DNA of 64,000 nucleotides from Marinobacterium iners (lineage in GTDB: Bacteria > Pseudomonadota > Gammaproteobacteria > Pseudomonadales > Balneatricaceae): positions 2,542,001-2,606,000 of the forward strand of contig NZ_CP022297.1 in NCBI RefSeq assembly GCF_017310015.1, in the 5' to 3' direction. Every line of letters starts with the position of its first letter. Within the stretch, counting starts at the first letter, position 1. Position numbers and translations under genes: made by a program. The notes under the pieces are model-generated. The model was given only the letters and a program-made list of their open reading frames with translations, was not told the origin of the DNA and ran no database searches. Shown piece after piece: positions 54,062 to 63,052 of this stretch.

Positions 54062-55188
54062 AACTCAATGTCGCGTAATATAGGGTCTTCTAAGGTAATG
54101 ATGAAGTCGAAAGCTCGTCGAAGATCTTCGTAAAGGATAGCTTTCTGGCCGTTCAAGTCCAAAATATCATCATCAAGCCCCCAAAACATATTGACAAATG
54201 GATCAACATATTCATCACCATGCCTGTATGCTGGAAGGTTCGATATTATAGCCGTTTTTATGAAAGGGTCACTCTTTAGTTCTGTTCCTATCTTTAAGGT
54301 TTGATATATGCCCTTCTTGATATCATCAGTACGATCCATTCCGGCACTAGTCTTACTATCACTAATCGACATTTTTTCGGGCCACCCGTCTCTTTCCTTT
54401 GCAATTTTAGGCGGGTTACCGCTAGCATTGGCTAGGTAGTACATTTTGTTACTCCGATCTTTTTCAGAGTACGCTTCTCTTGCGGATAGCCAGTCATCAA
54501 TACATACTTGAATAAACTGTGAGTTTCTATCATCGATTAAAAAATCAACTAATGGTTTGAAGGGCCATAAATCGCCACCTACATTTCCTAAGCTGATAGC
54601 TCCAATTCCATGAAAAAATATTGCTGAATCACAGGCCCTCAACTGAGAATTTGTAATGATAATTTTCTCATGATGTCCTTTTAAGCAACTTTCAGGCACA
54701 TTGAAAAGAAACGGGTATGTTAATAGTGGGGCTGACTTTACTTCAGCAAGAATTACCATACCGTTTTGATGTTTAATTTTTGCATCGGCAACTTCCGTTC
54801 CACCAACTGAAATTACTTCCTCAATTTGTGGGTAAAGCTTTTCAACAAATCTCAATATAATCTCACTACTCAGTTTACCTAACGCTCCAGATTGAGGTTT
54901 AACGGCTTTCTGATAAGTCCACTTATCTTTTTTGATATAACATGGAGAACAAAGGTTAATAAAACCTAGGTGAGAATTATAATTTTCGACTTCTTTACAC
55001 TGCTCAATAGATTTTTCAATTCCTGATGTAGCATCAATATATGCAGATGACATGATTAAATCAAAACAAAATGATCTTATATGAGAGTCCTTATCAATAA
55101 GCCATTCTATTAACCTATCAACCTCATAACGCCATGGGTAATCAACAAGCGGTTCTCTTCCCAAAATATCTTCTAATTTAACTTCCAT
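54058..55188 (-). CDS. Predicted type II restriction endonuclease partner of the methyltransferase
   Basis: About 376 aa from the ATG at 55188, with gagg upstream. The PD-(D/E)xK-like core is VGGTEVADAKIKHQNGMVILAEVKSAPLL, with Asp at 136 and Glu-x-Lys at 149-151 (numbered from this start). CSPCYIKK contributes a CxxC pair. The rest is not recognised. The 4-bp overlap with a stand-alone C5 methyltransferase and the nuclease core support a type II restriction role. The order with the nuclease first means the methyltransferase is made from the same transcript. Confidence 0.75.
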   Translation of the reverse strand: MEVKLEDILGREPLVDYPWRYEVDRLIEWLIDKDSHIRSFCFDLIMSSAYIDATSGIEKSIEQCKEVENYNSHLGFINLCSPCYIKKDKWTYQKAVKPQSGALGKLSSEIILRFVEKLYPQIEEVISVGGTEVADAKIKHQNGMVILAEVKSAPLLTYPFLFNVPESCLKGHHEKIIITNSQLRACDSAIFFHGIGAISLGNVGGDLWPFKPLVDFLIDDRNSQFIQVCIDDWLSAREAYSEKDRSNKMYYLANASGNPPKIAKERDGWPEKMSISDSKTSAGMDRTDDIKKGIYQTLKIGTELKSDPFIKTAIISNLPAYRHGDEYVDPFVNMFWGLDDDILDLNGQKAILYEDLRRAFDFIITLEDPILRDIEL

Positions 55189-55535
55189 TTTATCCTCAGC
55201 TTTAATTGATCTGCGAAACACTTTGTTTTTGAGCTCAAAAACTTATTTTATTAATGATCTATAATTCATGATATGGATATCTTCAAACCACTCCCCTGAA
55301 TATAATAACCATACTTTAAGGGGTACTGACAAAAATAAATTAATAGTGTTTATAAATATCTAGTCTATAGCTTCCAGAACCCAGCCCACCAAAAATATTT
55401 CGCCAAAACTCCCTATCTTCAAAAGAAATTTTGATTGCTAATTGCATTCTTTTAGATATAGAGAATCTGGTTAATTTAATCTTCACAAAACATGAGCCTC
55501 ACATCGTTAGCCAGCCCCCCCCTTATCAAGCCAAA
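55189..55535. other. AT-rich intergenic region between relaxase 1 and the restriction gene
   Basis: About 350 bp without a convincing gene. It should hold the promoter of the restriction-modification operon near its left side. The right edge, directly after the relaxase stop, is where similarity to module 2 ends, so this marks the cargo insertion boundary. Confidence 0.5.
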
Positions 55536-56936
55536 TCAGTAGCTCATTTTTGATGATGGTGATGTGGCTAGTGAGCACGATTGATGCTGGCTTAAACGCA
55601 GACTATCCATGCGCTCATTCAATTCCTCTTCCAGCCTGCCAACAGGCAGATTCATATCTATGATCTTCTGAATGTACTCAAAATGGGCTTCTAAGGCACC
55701 CTTTTCCTTCAAGGAAGGGTAATCTTCAACCGACACAGAAAGCACCTTCTGAAGGGCATTTAAAGCCCCAACAGCGTGATCATGCTGCTTCTTCACCGCA
55801 TCATCACGATCAATGCGTGCACTGAGACTATCGACCTCCTTCTTCAGCCCTGCGATCTGCTTCTGAAACTTGGCCTCTGCCTTCCGTTCGATTCGCTGAC
55901 GGATACCAAGCCATCCGAGTACCTTACCAAACATACCATCGTACTTGGATAGTTCACGTACACGCTCATCCAGCGCCGACTTGACCTGTTCGGTCTGTGC
56001 CTTCAGCTCCGATGCCTGACGGGCTTCTTCGGCTGCCTGCTGTTTCAGCGCCTCAGCCTGCTGACGTTCCTGTTCAGCCTGCACCCTCTCCTGCTCCGAC
56101 TTCTTGCGTTGATGCTTGGCTTCCTGCTGTGACGCATCAACAATGACCTGCGCCTGCATGGCGGCATCAGCTAGATCATTCTCAATTTTGGATTGAACCT
56201 CATCCGCCAAGCGCTTTGAATGTGCCAGCGCATCGGCTTGGGCTTGCTCCTTTTGCCACTGAGCACGGGTCAACCGGCGCCGCCCCGGCCCCAGTCTTGC
56301 CTGTCCGTGGTGCATAGCGACTTCATGATGGTATCGATCCTGAAACCTGCGCATCTCACGGATGTAGGCATCATTGCCTGCTTTCTTGCCATGTGCCGAC
56401 CGGTCATTGCCCTGTGCCCGCCTGCGGGCCTGCTCGCCTTTATGGTTGACCTCGAAGTCTTCAGTGGGGTCGGTGTTGCCGATCAGGATATGAATATGCG
56501 GGTGTGTTTCATCCCAGTGCAGGGCCGCAACCCTCACCAGATCCGGAAACTCAGCCTGCGCGAACATGATCACATCTTCGGCCCAGTCCCTGACATCATC
56601 AATCATGCGCTGACGATCAGGCTCGGGCAGTGCGTGTATATCATTTAATGACGTAGGGTGACTGGCAATCAGGCCGATGCCGACATTGGCGTCTTTACGC
56701 AGCTTGCGCTTTTTACCGCCGTGATTAACACGACTCTCATCAGCCGCCGAAACGAGCTGACGGGCAGCATCCACGAAGGAGTTGCCCAACAACGTCTCAG
56801 GGGGTAGTGGATTAAGAACGTGCGGGTGACTGCCGGGTGCACGGTCAGCCTCTTCCGCAATCGAGATCAGACTGCGCTTCTTCTCATTGCCATTGCGAGC
56901 GTATGCTTCATAATGAATAAATTGATATCCAGCCAT
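55536..56936 (-). CDS. mob: MobV-type (Pre/Mob) relaxase, module 1
   Basis: A 466-aa relaxase. The metal-binding motif LHWDETHPHIHILIGN (residues 139-154) is the HxDE-xxPHxH signature of MOBV/Pre enzymes. N-terminal landmarks are YQFIHYEAYARNG and NHGGKKRKLRKDANVGIGLIASHP. A long alpha-helical coiled coil (about 230-340, rich in Q, E, A and K) and a second coil to about 400 follow. It should nick oriT and lead the strand in conjugative mobilisation, using another element's transfer machinery. About 85-90% identical to the relaxase of module 2. Preceded by integrase 1 and an oriT-like hairpin. Confidence 0.88.
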   Translation of the reverse strand: MAGYQFIHYEAYARNGNEKKRSLISIAEEADRAPGSHPHVLNPLPPETLLGNSFVDAARQLVSAADESRVNHGGKKRKLRKDANVGIGLIASHPTSLNDIHALPEPDRQRMIDDVRDWAEDVIMFAQAEFPDLVRVAALHWDETHPHIHILIGNTDPTEDFEVNHKGEQARRRAQGNDRSAHGKKAGNDAYIREMRRFQDRYHHEVAMHHGQARLGPGRRRLTRAQWQKEQAQADALAHSKRLADEVQSKIENDLADAAMQAQVIVDASQQEAKHQRKKSEQERVQAEQERQQAEALKQQAAEEARQASELKAQTEQVKSALDERVRELSKYDGMFGKVLGWLGIRQRIERKAEAKFQKQIAGLKKEVDSLSARIDRDDAVKKQHDHAVGALNALQKVLSVSVEDYPSLKEKGALEAHFEYIQKIIDMNLPVGRLEEELNERMDSLRLSQHQSCSLATSPSSKMSY

Positions 56937-57014
56937 ATTGAATTCCTTTTCATCTTTTCAAGTCCTTGTTTTGTTTAAAATAAAGATTTGGTCAAAGACC
57001 AAGTGACCGACTAT

Positions 57015-57046
57015 GTCTTATGAAAAATCTCCGATTTTCATAAGAC
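57015..57046. other. oriT-like 32-nt hairpin upstream of relaxase 1
   Basis: gtcttatgaaaa (57015-57026) pairs with ttttcataagac (57035-57046), a 12-bp stem with an 8-nt loop, 79 bp upstream of the relaxase start. The same position in module 2 (62952-62983) has a hairpin in which the ninth pair is G-C instead of A-T. MOBV oriT sites such as that of pMV158 are hairpins just upstream of mob. A G-rich palindrome (ggggcaagcccc) follows at about 57056-57068. Confidence 0.55.
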
Positions 57047-57090
57047 GTCGGCCATGGGGGCAAGCCCCCTTGGAGCCCCCAAAAGCAGTA

Positions 57091-59262
57091 TCATGCCACT
57101 TTAGCTCTCCATGCTTCGTACCGCTGCTTATGGCCGCCACCGTGCAGGTAGCTATCGGCACGGGCAATACGCCACTTCATGACCTCAAAGTCATCGAAGC
57201 TGGCTGCCCGAACCAAGCGCTCCACTTCATCGGAATAGCGGATCTGATTGATGGCCCCAGCCTTGATGCCAATCTGATAGCCCTCTCCGTAATGTGCGGT
57301 TGAAGTGTCGTGATCATGCCCAAGTATGCTGGCTGACAGTGGCTCAGATTTTGTGCGTACATCCAGTACATTACGCAGCATATCTGTGAAAGTGTGGCGG
57401 TAGCTGTGGAATACCTTGCCTTGGCAGTTTTCCATCCCGAGACACAGATGTTTGTAGCCAACCACCATATCCTCTACATATGTGCCATCCGGTAGTTTTT
57501 TCTTTTTCGGCTCACCGTTAAACCAGCGACCAAGATCACGCGCCCACTTTGAACGGCCATCAGGCTTCAAGCCCTCAAACAACTTCTCGTTAACAGGGTC
57601 ATCCGACTCACTCAAGCGCCGTTTGACGTAATCAAGAAACCCGATTTCGATCAGCGTATCGTGGATAGGAATATCCCGGAACGCATTCTTGTTTTTCAGC
57701 TCCTGTGTCGGATGATCAGCACAGACTTTGATATACGGGTGGTTGAACACACGACCGTGCCAGCGAACCCCATCAAGCTTGATATCAGTGATGTGCAGCT
57801 GGCAAATTTCATTGATGCGCATACCGGTATACATCGCGATCAACGGCGCCCAGTAATGCGCATCTGTCAAATTTCGCTTTGTGCCTTGATAGTTGCATTG
57901 GTAAACATACCCATTCAGCAGGCTGATCAGTTCTTCATCGCTGTAAGGGAGGCGGGTACTTTCCCGCTCTGCCTCGACTTGAGTGCCTGTACGGCCTTTC
58001 TTCTTGTAGATTTTCATCAACGCAGCAGGGTTGGAAGGCAGAATCTCCAACAAGCAGGCATGATTGAGCACGTCTCTGAGCCGGTCAAAACATTCTGATG
58101 CCGTATCAGGCTTGAGCTTGGGCACCTTAGGGTCTGCGATCAAATCATCCAATGAGCGGTGTTTCCTGTAGCCCGTCCGACGATTTAACGGATAACACAA
58201 GAGAGTATTCTTGATGTCTTGTACACGTAGAGGCGTCATTGCAGAGACCGGTGTATCGGCCCCTGCTATTTCCACCACACTTTGCAAATACCCCGTATAT
58301 TTATCATAAGTAGCACTACCACACTCAAACCGCTTATCACGCACGGCTTGAGCAAAATAATCATCCACCAAATCCTGAAAAGCCATATCTTTATGCAGAG
58401 TGTCTGCGCGGTTAGATGATATCTTATTATTTTGATGTGCTATTTCTTCCCCCTGTAAAGGAACCGCTTTTAATTCAGATATTGAATCTTTTGATTGACC
58501 TTCAAAATGATCATCCAGATCAGGGGCTGCGCCCTGATTATTCACTTCAGCCTCGTCAGGATCAGTGATATCAGACTGAGCGGCATCAGCCAAAGGCTCG
58601 GTGGCATCAGGGGATTCAGTCTGTCGTGCAATGATATGATCCCATGCCTCATCGGGCATATCGGGAACAGGCTCACAGTACCCATCAATACATCCAGCAT
58701 GCATAAAATCGTTGCCGTAGACGGGCTGTGGGGGTGTGAAGGGCTGCCGCGAGGTCAGGGTTGGGCAATCGACAGTGGACAGACCATGCACGCGGCTATA
58801 GTGCTTTTCGCGCACGCGCAGCATGGCAAGGGCTTCAATGCTGTCCTCAATACGTTCCGAATTAAATAAGGTGATGCCGCCATCGGGGTGAAAATGTGTG
58901 ATCTGTTCCATGATCATGTAAAAATCCTTTTTTACTAAAGGCTGCGCAGAGCATTTCCTTTCTCCTGAGTTTTCTGATATATTTTGATCGTCCAAACGCC
59001 CTTCCAGAACGTCTTTTAAAGACACATCAAAACCTAACCCAGCATAATATCCATACCTCAAGAAAATATCAATAACTTTGTGGATTAAATTCAGGTTTTG
59101 ATAGGTTTTTAATTTAGCATCCGCATGGTTTCGTGTTTTAAGCGAAAAACGAATATCGCGCCCCAACCCCGGAAACTGTTCCCGAACCGCAAGCGGCAAG
59201 ACGTAACGGATGTAATAGATACCGGAGGATTTTCGGAAGGTATGAGGAATCTGTGCTGGCAT
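57091..59262 (-). CDS. int: Tyrosine recombinase (integrase) 1
   Basis: About 723 aa from the ATG at 59262 (MPAQIPHTFRKSSGIYYIRY; a GTG at 59298 is an alternative). The N-terminus is a DUF6538-type domain (LPLAVREQFPGLGRDIRFSLKTRNHADAKLK). A poorly conserved 250-residue middle follows, then the SAM-like core-binding domain and the catalytic domain. Catalytic residues lie in YTGMRINEICQLHITDI (Arg), FHSYRHTFTDML (HxxR) and LGHDHDTSTAHYGEG (His and Tyr). It is long for the family. Its start is about 100 bp from the 19-bp repeat, as expected for the integrase of an integrative element. Confidence 0.9.
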   Translation of the reverse strand: MPAQIPHTFRKSSGIYYIRYVLPLAVREQFPGLGRDIRFSLKTRNHADAKLKTYQNLNLIHKVIDIFLRYGYYAGLGFDVSLKDVLEGRLDDQNISENSGERKCSAQPLVKKDFYMIMEQITHFHPDGGITLFNSERIEDSIEALAMLRVREKHYSRVHGLSTVDCPTLTSRQPFTPPQPVYGNDFMHAGCIDGYCEPVPDMPDEAWDHIIARQTESPDATEPLADAAQSDITDPDEAEVNNQGAAPDLDDHFEGQSKDSISELKAVPLQGEEIAHQNNKISSNRADTLHKDMAFQDLVDDYFAQAVRDKRFECGSATYDKYTGYLQSVVEIAGADTPVSAMTPLRVQDIKNTLLCYPLNRRTGYRKHRSLDDLIADPKVPKLKPDTASECFDRLRDVLNHACLLEILPSNPAALMKIYKKKGRTGTQVEAERESTRLPYSDEELISLLNGYVYQCNYQGTKRNLTDAHYWAPLIAMYTGMRINEICQLHITDIKLDGVRWHGRVFNHPYIKVCADHPTQELKNKNAFRDIPIHDTLIEIGFLDYVKRRLSESDDPVNEKLFEGLKPDGRSKWARDLGRWFNGEPKKKKLPDGTYVEDMVVGYKHLCLGMENCQGKVFHSYRHTFTDMLRNVLDVRTKSEPLSASILGHDHDTSTAHYGEGYQIGIKAGAINQIRYSDEVERLVRAASFDDFEVMKWRIARADSYLHGGGHKQRYEAWRAKVA

Positions 59263-59358
59263 GATCGACCCGCTCCGAGTGTCACCGTTAAGTGTCACAC
59301 CGCGTCTGTGTGGGTCTACTTCGGAAGATTCTGCACATTACCCCTTGATTTTAAAGGT

Positions 59359-59377
59359 AATGGCGGTCAGGGAGGGA
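59359..59377. repeat. 19-bp direct repeat, candidate attachment site (right of module 1)
   Basis: Identical to 48780-48798. It lies 97 bp upstream of integrase 1 and between the two modules. Just to its right (59390-59480) TGAAA-type units recur (cctgaaac, ctttcag, ctgaaagt, cctgaaagc), which could be integrase arm sites. Confidence 0.6.
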
Positions 59378-59483
59378 TTATCTTAAGATCAAAAAACACC
59401 CTTCCTGAAACTGGAAAGCGGTGCACTTTCAGACCGGCAAGTGCAGTTACTGAAAGTCATAATAGCCACTGATCCTGAAAGCG

Positions 59484-59726
59484 TCAAGCTGAGCTCTTAA
59501 CCTTCCTGATAAGATGAACAAGCAAATCAACGAAATGAATACAGGTACATATGAAGAAAGCTTTTCTCAGTCGTGATCGAATACCCGGCCGGTTCATAGG
59601 GAGAGGTAGCAGCTTAGTAGACTTAAGTTTGGCTGAATAATGCGGTATAGAAATTTCTTTACCCTCCTCCAAAATAAATTTAGACGAAATCACCTGCTGA
59701 TCACCTAGGGTGACATTGCAGGTCAT
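59484..59726 (-). CDS. Hypothetical small protein, module 2 cargo
   Basis: An 80-aa protein, not recognised. The first half is polar (MTCNVTLGDQQVISSKFILE); the second has a cationic stretch (RSRLRKAFFICTCIHFVDLLVHLIRKVKSSA) that could bind the membrane. Its ATG overlaps the upstream gene by 4 bp, which supports a real two-gene unit. It is the last gene before the inter-module repeat, so its end may have been set by integration of the neighbour. Confidence 0.5.
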   Translation of the reverse strand: MTCNVTLGDQQVISSKFILEEGKEISIPHYSAKLKSTKLLPLPMNRPGIRSRLRKAFFICTCIHFVDLLVHLIRKVKSSA

Positions 59727-59998
59727 TGATTTTCCATAAGTATTCTTGCTCTATTATTAATATATATAGCTTTTGCTCTACTTTGGTCATTTTCAGCACG
59801 CATTTTTGCGAAAGCCAACAAATCCCTGTCTATAAAACCACACTCTAGCTCAGCCTCAGCAAGCTCATAATAATTCTGATATCCATCATCATAGTTCTTT
59901 TTAGAAAAATCATAATCTGATAATGCTTGAAGCATTCTCGCTCGTCGATTAATATATTCCTTTTTCGCCTCTACACCATTAAATTTACCATTACTCAT
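59723..59998 (-). CDS. Hypothetical protein, module 2 cargo
   Basis: About 91 aa from the ATG at 59998 (MSNGKFNGVEAKKEYINRRA); the frame is open upstream to a TTG at 60070, which would give 115 aa. Helical and rich in charged residues and tyrosine (FSKKNYDDGYQNYYELAEAELECGF); the repeated NRARML and NNRARIL segments hint at a TPR-like or dimeric helical fold. It overlaps the next gene by ATGA. No function assigned. Confidence 0.5.
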   Translation of the reverse strand: MSNGKFNGVEAKKEYINRRARMLQALSDYDFSKKNYDDGYQNYYELAEAELECGFIDRDLLAFAKMRAENDQSRAKAIYINNRARILMENQ

Positions 59999-60208
59999 TC
60001 TATTATTTTCTTTACATTCGCTAACCAACTCCGTATCGAAATCGCCATGACTTATCTCTGACAAAACCAAGTCTTGTATTCGATTCTACTCATATAAATC
60101 ACGGTAATCTGACTCTTTCCCCGTCAAAAAACAAGATTATCATTCCAAAATAGTTTAACCATGATAATATCCCAAAAAATATAAAAATTCTTAATTAGGG
60201 TGACTACT

Positions 60209-60236
60209 AAAAAGCCTAACCCAATGCTATTGGGTT
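60209..60236 (-). terminator. Rho-independent terminator, minus strand
   Basis: The stem aacccaat (60218-60225) / attgggtt (60229-60236) with loop gct. On the minus strand it is followed by aggcttttt. It ends the transcript of the 60319-61131 gene. Confidence 0.75.
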
Positions 60237-60318
60237 CTCATTCCATGCCAATTTTAATGACCAATTAACCAACGCAATATAATTTTAAAGACAACTCCAA
60301 AAACACTAATTTCACCTA

Positions 60319-61131
60319 TCAAGAAACAGCATAAAAGCGTTTCGATGTTATTTTTGAAAAATGCTCAACATCTAAAATAAAAGCCGACTCTCTTTTAATA
60401 TAAGGGACAAATAAGTGAAATTTAATCTTACCTTCCTTATCTACTTCAATACCCATAACCCATGCCATAGTATCGTAGTTGATACCATCATAATCGATAT
60501 CAACTATATTTCTAGAAATCAAATGTGAGTTTATATCTATTACAACAGTTTTTTCATCCAATAACGCCAATATAATCTCTTTAACCTTGTCATAATTATT
60601 ATGATTATGCTTATCTGTCTTTATATTATTCTTTTCTAGGAACTTAATTACATCATTGTCAACAATATCAAAAGCCTTTCTTATTTTAAAAATATCTTGA
60701 CATGTTCTATACACACCATGCGCTTTACATATGACTCTCACAAGGCCGTCAATATCAGAATCACAATTGCAAAGCCGAATCATTGAATTTCTTCTATCAA
60801 GATGTGGTGTTGATGCTCCTTTATTTTTCAAAAAAGAAAAATACAAGTCATCTTTATAACATTCATAATCTTCCTTCTCCTTATTTATCATCTCCTCACG
60901 CAAAAGCCTCTCTTTTTCCTTTTTTTCTGCTTCATTCATCTTATCTATTATATCTTCATCCTCTTTCCTCTTAATCTCCAAGTCTTTTTTTCTTCTTATC
61001 ATATAAGCGAATGAAAAGGGTATGATAACAATGCTTGAAAATATTATGAACAACCCCAGAGGCTGGGTAATGTAAAGAAAAATTAATAAAAGAACTATCC
61101 AAAACAATACAACTTGTATTTTTGTTTTCAT
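60319..61131 (-). CDS. Hypothetical membrane-anchored protein, module 2 cargo
   Basis: A 270-aa protein, not recognised. Two N-terminal TM helices (VVLFWIVLLLIFLYITQPLGL, FIIFSSIVIIPFSFAYM) precede a strongly charged coiled coil (about 47-90, RRKKDLEIKRKEDEDIIDKM...). The cytoplasmic globular domain (about 95-270) contains HLDRRNSMIRLCNCDSDIDGLVRVICKAHGVYRTC with four cysteines, and LFVPYIKRESAFILDVEHF. Its AT content is very high and it has its own terminator. The layout (membrane anchor, coil, sensor-like domain) would suit a defence or signalling protein, but no catalytic motif is visible. Confidence 0.65.
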   Translation of the reverse strand: MKTKIQVVLFWIVLLLIFLYITQPLGLFIIFSSIVIIPFSFAYMIRRKKDLEIKRKEDEDIIDKMNEAEKKEKERLLREEMINKEKEDYECYKDDLYFSFLKNKGASTPHLDRRNSMIRLCNCDSDIDGLVRVICKAHGVYRTCQDIFKIRKAFDIVDNDVIKFLEKNNIKTDKHNHNNYDKVKEIILALLDEKTVVIDINSHLISRNIVDIDYDGINYDTMAWVMGIEVDKEGKIKFHLFVPYIKRESAFILDVEHFSKITSKRFYAVS

Positions 61132-61481
61132 AAAATAAAAACCAATAAATTTAATACAATTTAGTTTATATTAATAAAATAATACTTTAACTATAATGCC
61201 AAGTATTCCATCATAAAATCAATCTTAACATTTAAGTAGTGAAATTTAAAAAATAAAACCACTGTAATTTAATTTCGAACCTTTCTAAAATAATCATAAA
61301 AACACAATCAACAAAAAAAACCGATAAGCACACCTAAACTATATACCATATTTGAGCCAGAACTATTGATAATAGCCCTTCGTAAACAGAGCTTCATTTA
61401 GGGCACTCATACTTACATTATCAGCGCACATAAAGTTTGATCCTGAATCTGGAATCAAGCAGCGCCCCCTGTCAAGTCAAA
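61132..61481. other. AT-rich intergenic region downstream of relaxase 2
   Basis: About 350 bp without a convincing gene. It must contain the promoter of the 60319-61131 gene. Similarity to module 1 ends within about 40 bp after the relaxase stop (shared caag-caaatcag segment), as at 55500. Confidence 0.5.
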
Positions 61482-62873
61482 TCAGTATTTCAGTTTTTTG
61501 ATGGAATTAGGGGAGGATGGATACTGACTTAAACGCAGGCTATCCATGTGCTCACTCAATTCCTCTTCCAATCTGTCAGCATGATAGTTCTTCTCCATAA
61601 TCCCTTGAATGTACTCAAAATGATCCAGAAACGCACCCTTTTCATTGAGCTTGGGGTAATCCTCAACCGAAACCGAAAGCGCTCTCTGAAGGGCATTTAA
61701 AGCCCCAACAGCGTGATCGTGCTGCTTCTTGACCGCATCATCACGGTCAATCCGCGCACGAAGACTATCAACCTGCTTCTTCAGCCCTGCAATCTGCTGC
61801 TGGAACTTAGCCTCAGCATTGCGTTCGATCCGCTGGCGGATACCAAGCCACCCAAGTACACGACCGAACATACCATCATACTTTGACAGTTCCTTCACAC
61901 GCTCATCCAGTACAGACTTGATCTGTTGGGCCTGAGCCTTCAGTTCCGCTGCCTGACGCGCCTCTTCTGCGGCCTGCTGTTTTAGTACCTCAGCCTGCTG
62001 GCGTTCCCGTTCAGCCTGCACCCTATCCTGCTCTGCCTTTTTGCGCTGGTGCTTGGCTTCCTGTTGTGACGCATCAACGATGACCTGCGCCTGCATGGCG
62101 GCATCAGCCAAATCATTCTCGATTCTGGATTGAACCTCATCCGCCAAGCGCTTTGAATGTGCCAGTGCTTCGGCTTGGGCCTGCTCCTTTCGCCATTCCG
62201 AACGGGTCAACCGGCGGCGTCCGGGCCCTAATCTCGCTTGACCATGATGCAGGCTGACCTCGGCATGGTATCGATCCTGAAACCTGCGCATCTCGCGTGT
62301 ATAGGCGTCATTACCGGCTTTCTTGCCCTGTGCCGAGCGGTCATTGCCCTGTGCACGCCTGCGGGCCTGCTCACCCTTATGGATGACCTCAAAATCATCC
62401 GTTGGATCGGTGTTGCCAATCAGGATATGGATATGTGGGTGTGTTTCGTCCCAGTGCAGGGCCGCAACCCTCACCTGCCCCGGAAACTCAGCCTGCGCGA
62501 ACATGACCACATCCTCGGCCCAGTCTCTGACATCGTCAATCATCCGTTGACGTTCAGGTTCGGGCAGTGCGTGTATATCATTTAATGACGTGGGGTGACT
62601 GGCGATCAGGCCGATGCCAACGTTGGCGTCTTTACGCAGCTTGCGCTTCTTGCCGCCGTGGTTGACGCGACTCTCATCAGCCGCAGAAACGATCTGACGG
62701 GCAGCATCCACGAAGGAGCTGCCCAGCAACGTCTCCGGGGGAAGTGGATTAATAACGTGAGGGTGACTGCCGGGTGCGCGGTCTGCTTCCTCTGCAATCG
62801 ATATCAGACTGCGCTTCTTCTCATTGCCATTGCGAGCGTATGCTTCATAATGAATAAATTGATATCCAGCCAT
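61482..62873 (-). CDS. mob: MobV-type (Pre/Mob) relaxase, module 2
   Basis: A 463-aa close paralogue of the module 1 relaxase. The same HWDETHPHIHILIGN motif is present near 140-154, with the same N-terminus (MAGYQFIHYEAYARNGNEKK) and coiled-coil body. Differences cluster in the coil and the last 40 residues (for example ending YPSSPNSIKKLKY). No frameshift. The 5' region and upstream 150 bp are nearly identical to module 1, so the two copies form a long direct repeat about 5.9 kb apart. Confidence 0.88.
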   Translation of the reverse strand: MAGYQFIHYEAYARNGNEKKRSLISIAEEADRAPGSHPHVINPLPPETLLGSSFVDAARQIVSAADESRVNHGGKKRKLRKDANVGIGLIASHPTSLNDIHALPEPERQRMIDDVRDWAEDVVMFAQAEFPGQVRVAALHWDETHPHIHILIGNTDPTDDFEVIHKGEQARRRAQGNDRSAQGKKAGNDAYTREMRRFQDRYHAEVSLHHGQARLGPGRRRLTRSEWRKEQAQAEALAHSKRLADEVQSRIENDLADAAMQAQVIVDASQQEAKHQRKKAEQDRVQAERERQQAEVLKQQAAEEARQAAELKAQAQQIKSVLDERVKELSKYDGMFGRVLGWLGIRQRIERNAEAKFQQQIAGLKKQVDSLRARIDRDDAVKKQHDHAVGALNALQRALSVSVEDYPKLNEKGAFLDHFEYIQGIMEKNYHADRLEEELSEHMDSLRLSQYPSSPNSIKKLKY

Positions 62874-62951
62874 ATTGAATTCCTTTTCATCTTTTCAAGT
62901 CCTTGTTTTGTTTAAAATAAAAATTTGGTCAAAGACCAAGTGACCGACTAT

Positions 62952-62983
62952 GTCTTATGGAAATCTGGCGATTTCCATAAGAC
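62952..62983. other. oriT-like 32-nt hairpin upstream of relaxase 2
   Basis: gtcttatggaaatc (62952-62965) and gatttccataagac (62970-62983) form a perfect 14-bp stem with loop tggc, 79 bp upstream of the relaxase start. Compared with module 1 both sides of the ninth pair have changed together (A-T to G-C) and the loop differs, so the structure itself is under selection. Confidence 0.58.
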
Positions 62984-63052
62984 GTCGGCCATGGGGGCAA
63001 GCCCCCTTGGAACCCCCAAAAGCACCACCTCCTGCACACTATCCGGTGTGCA

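Noticed and set aside
52997..55188. GCGCGC as target of the restriction-modification pair by analogy with BssHII
   Set aside because: GCGCGC occurs several times in the window (for example near 12517, 12716 and 20933), and similarity to M.BssHII is claimed only for motif order, so a target cannot be inferred.
60319..61131. Toxin or known abortive-infection protein
   Set aside because: No HEPN, TIR, nuclease, NTPase or pore-forming signature could be seen; only TMs, a coiled coil and an unknown domain.
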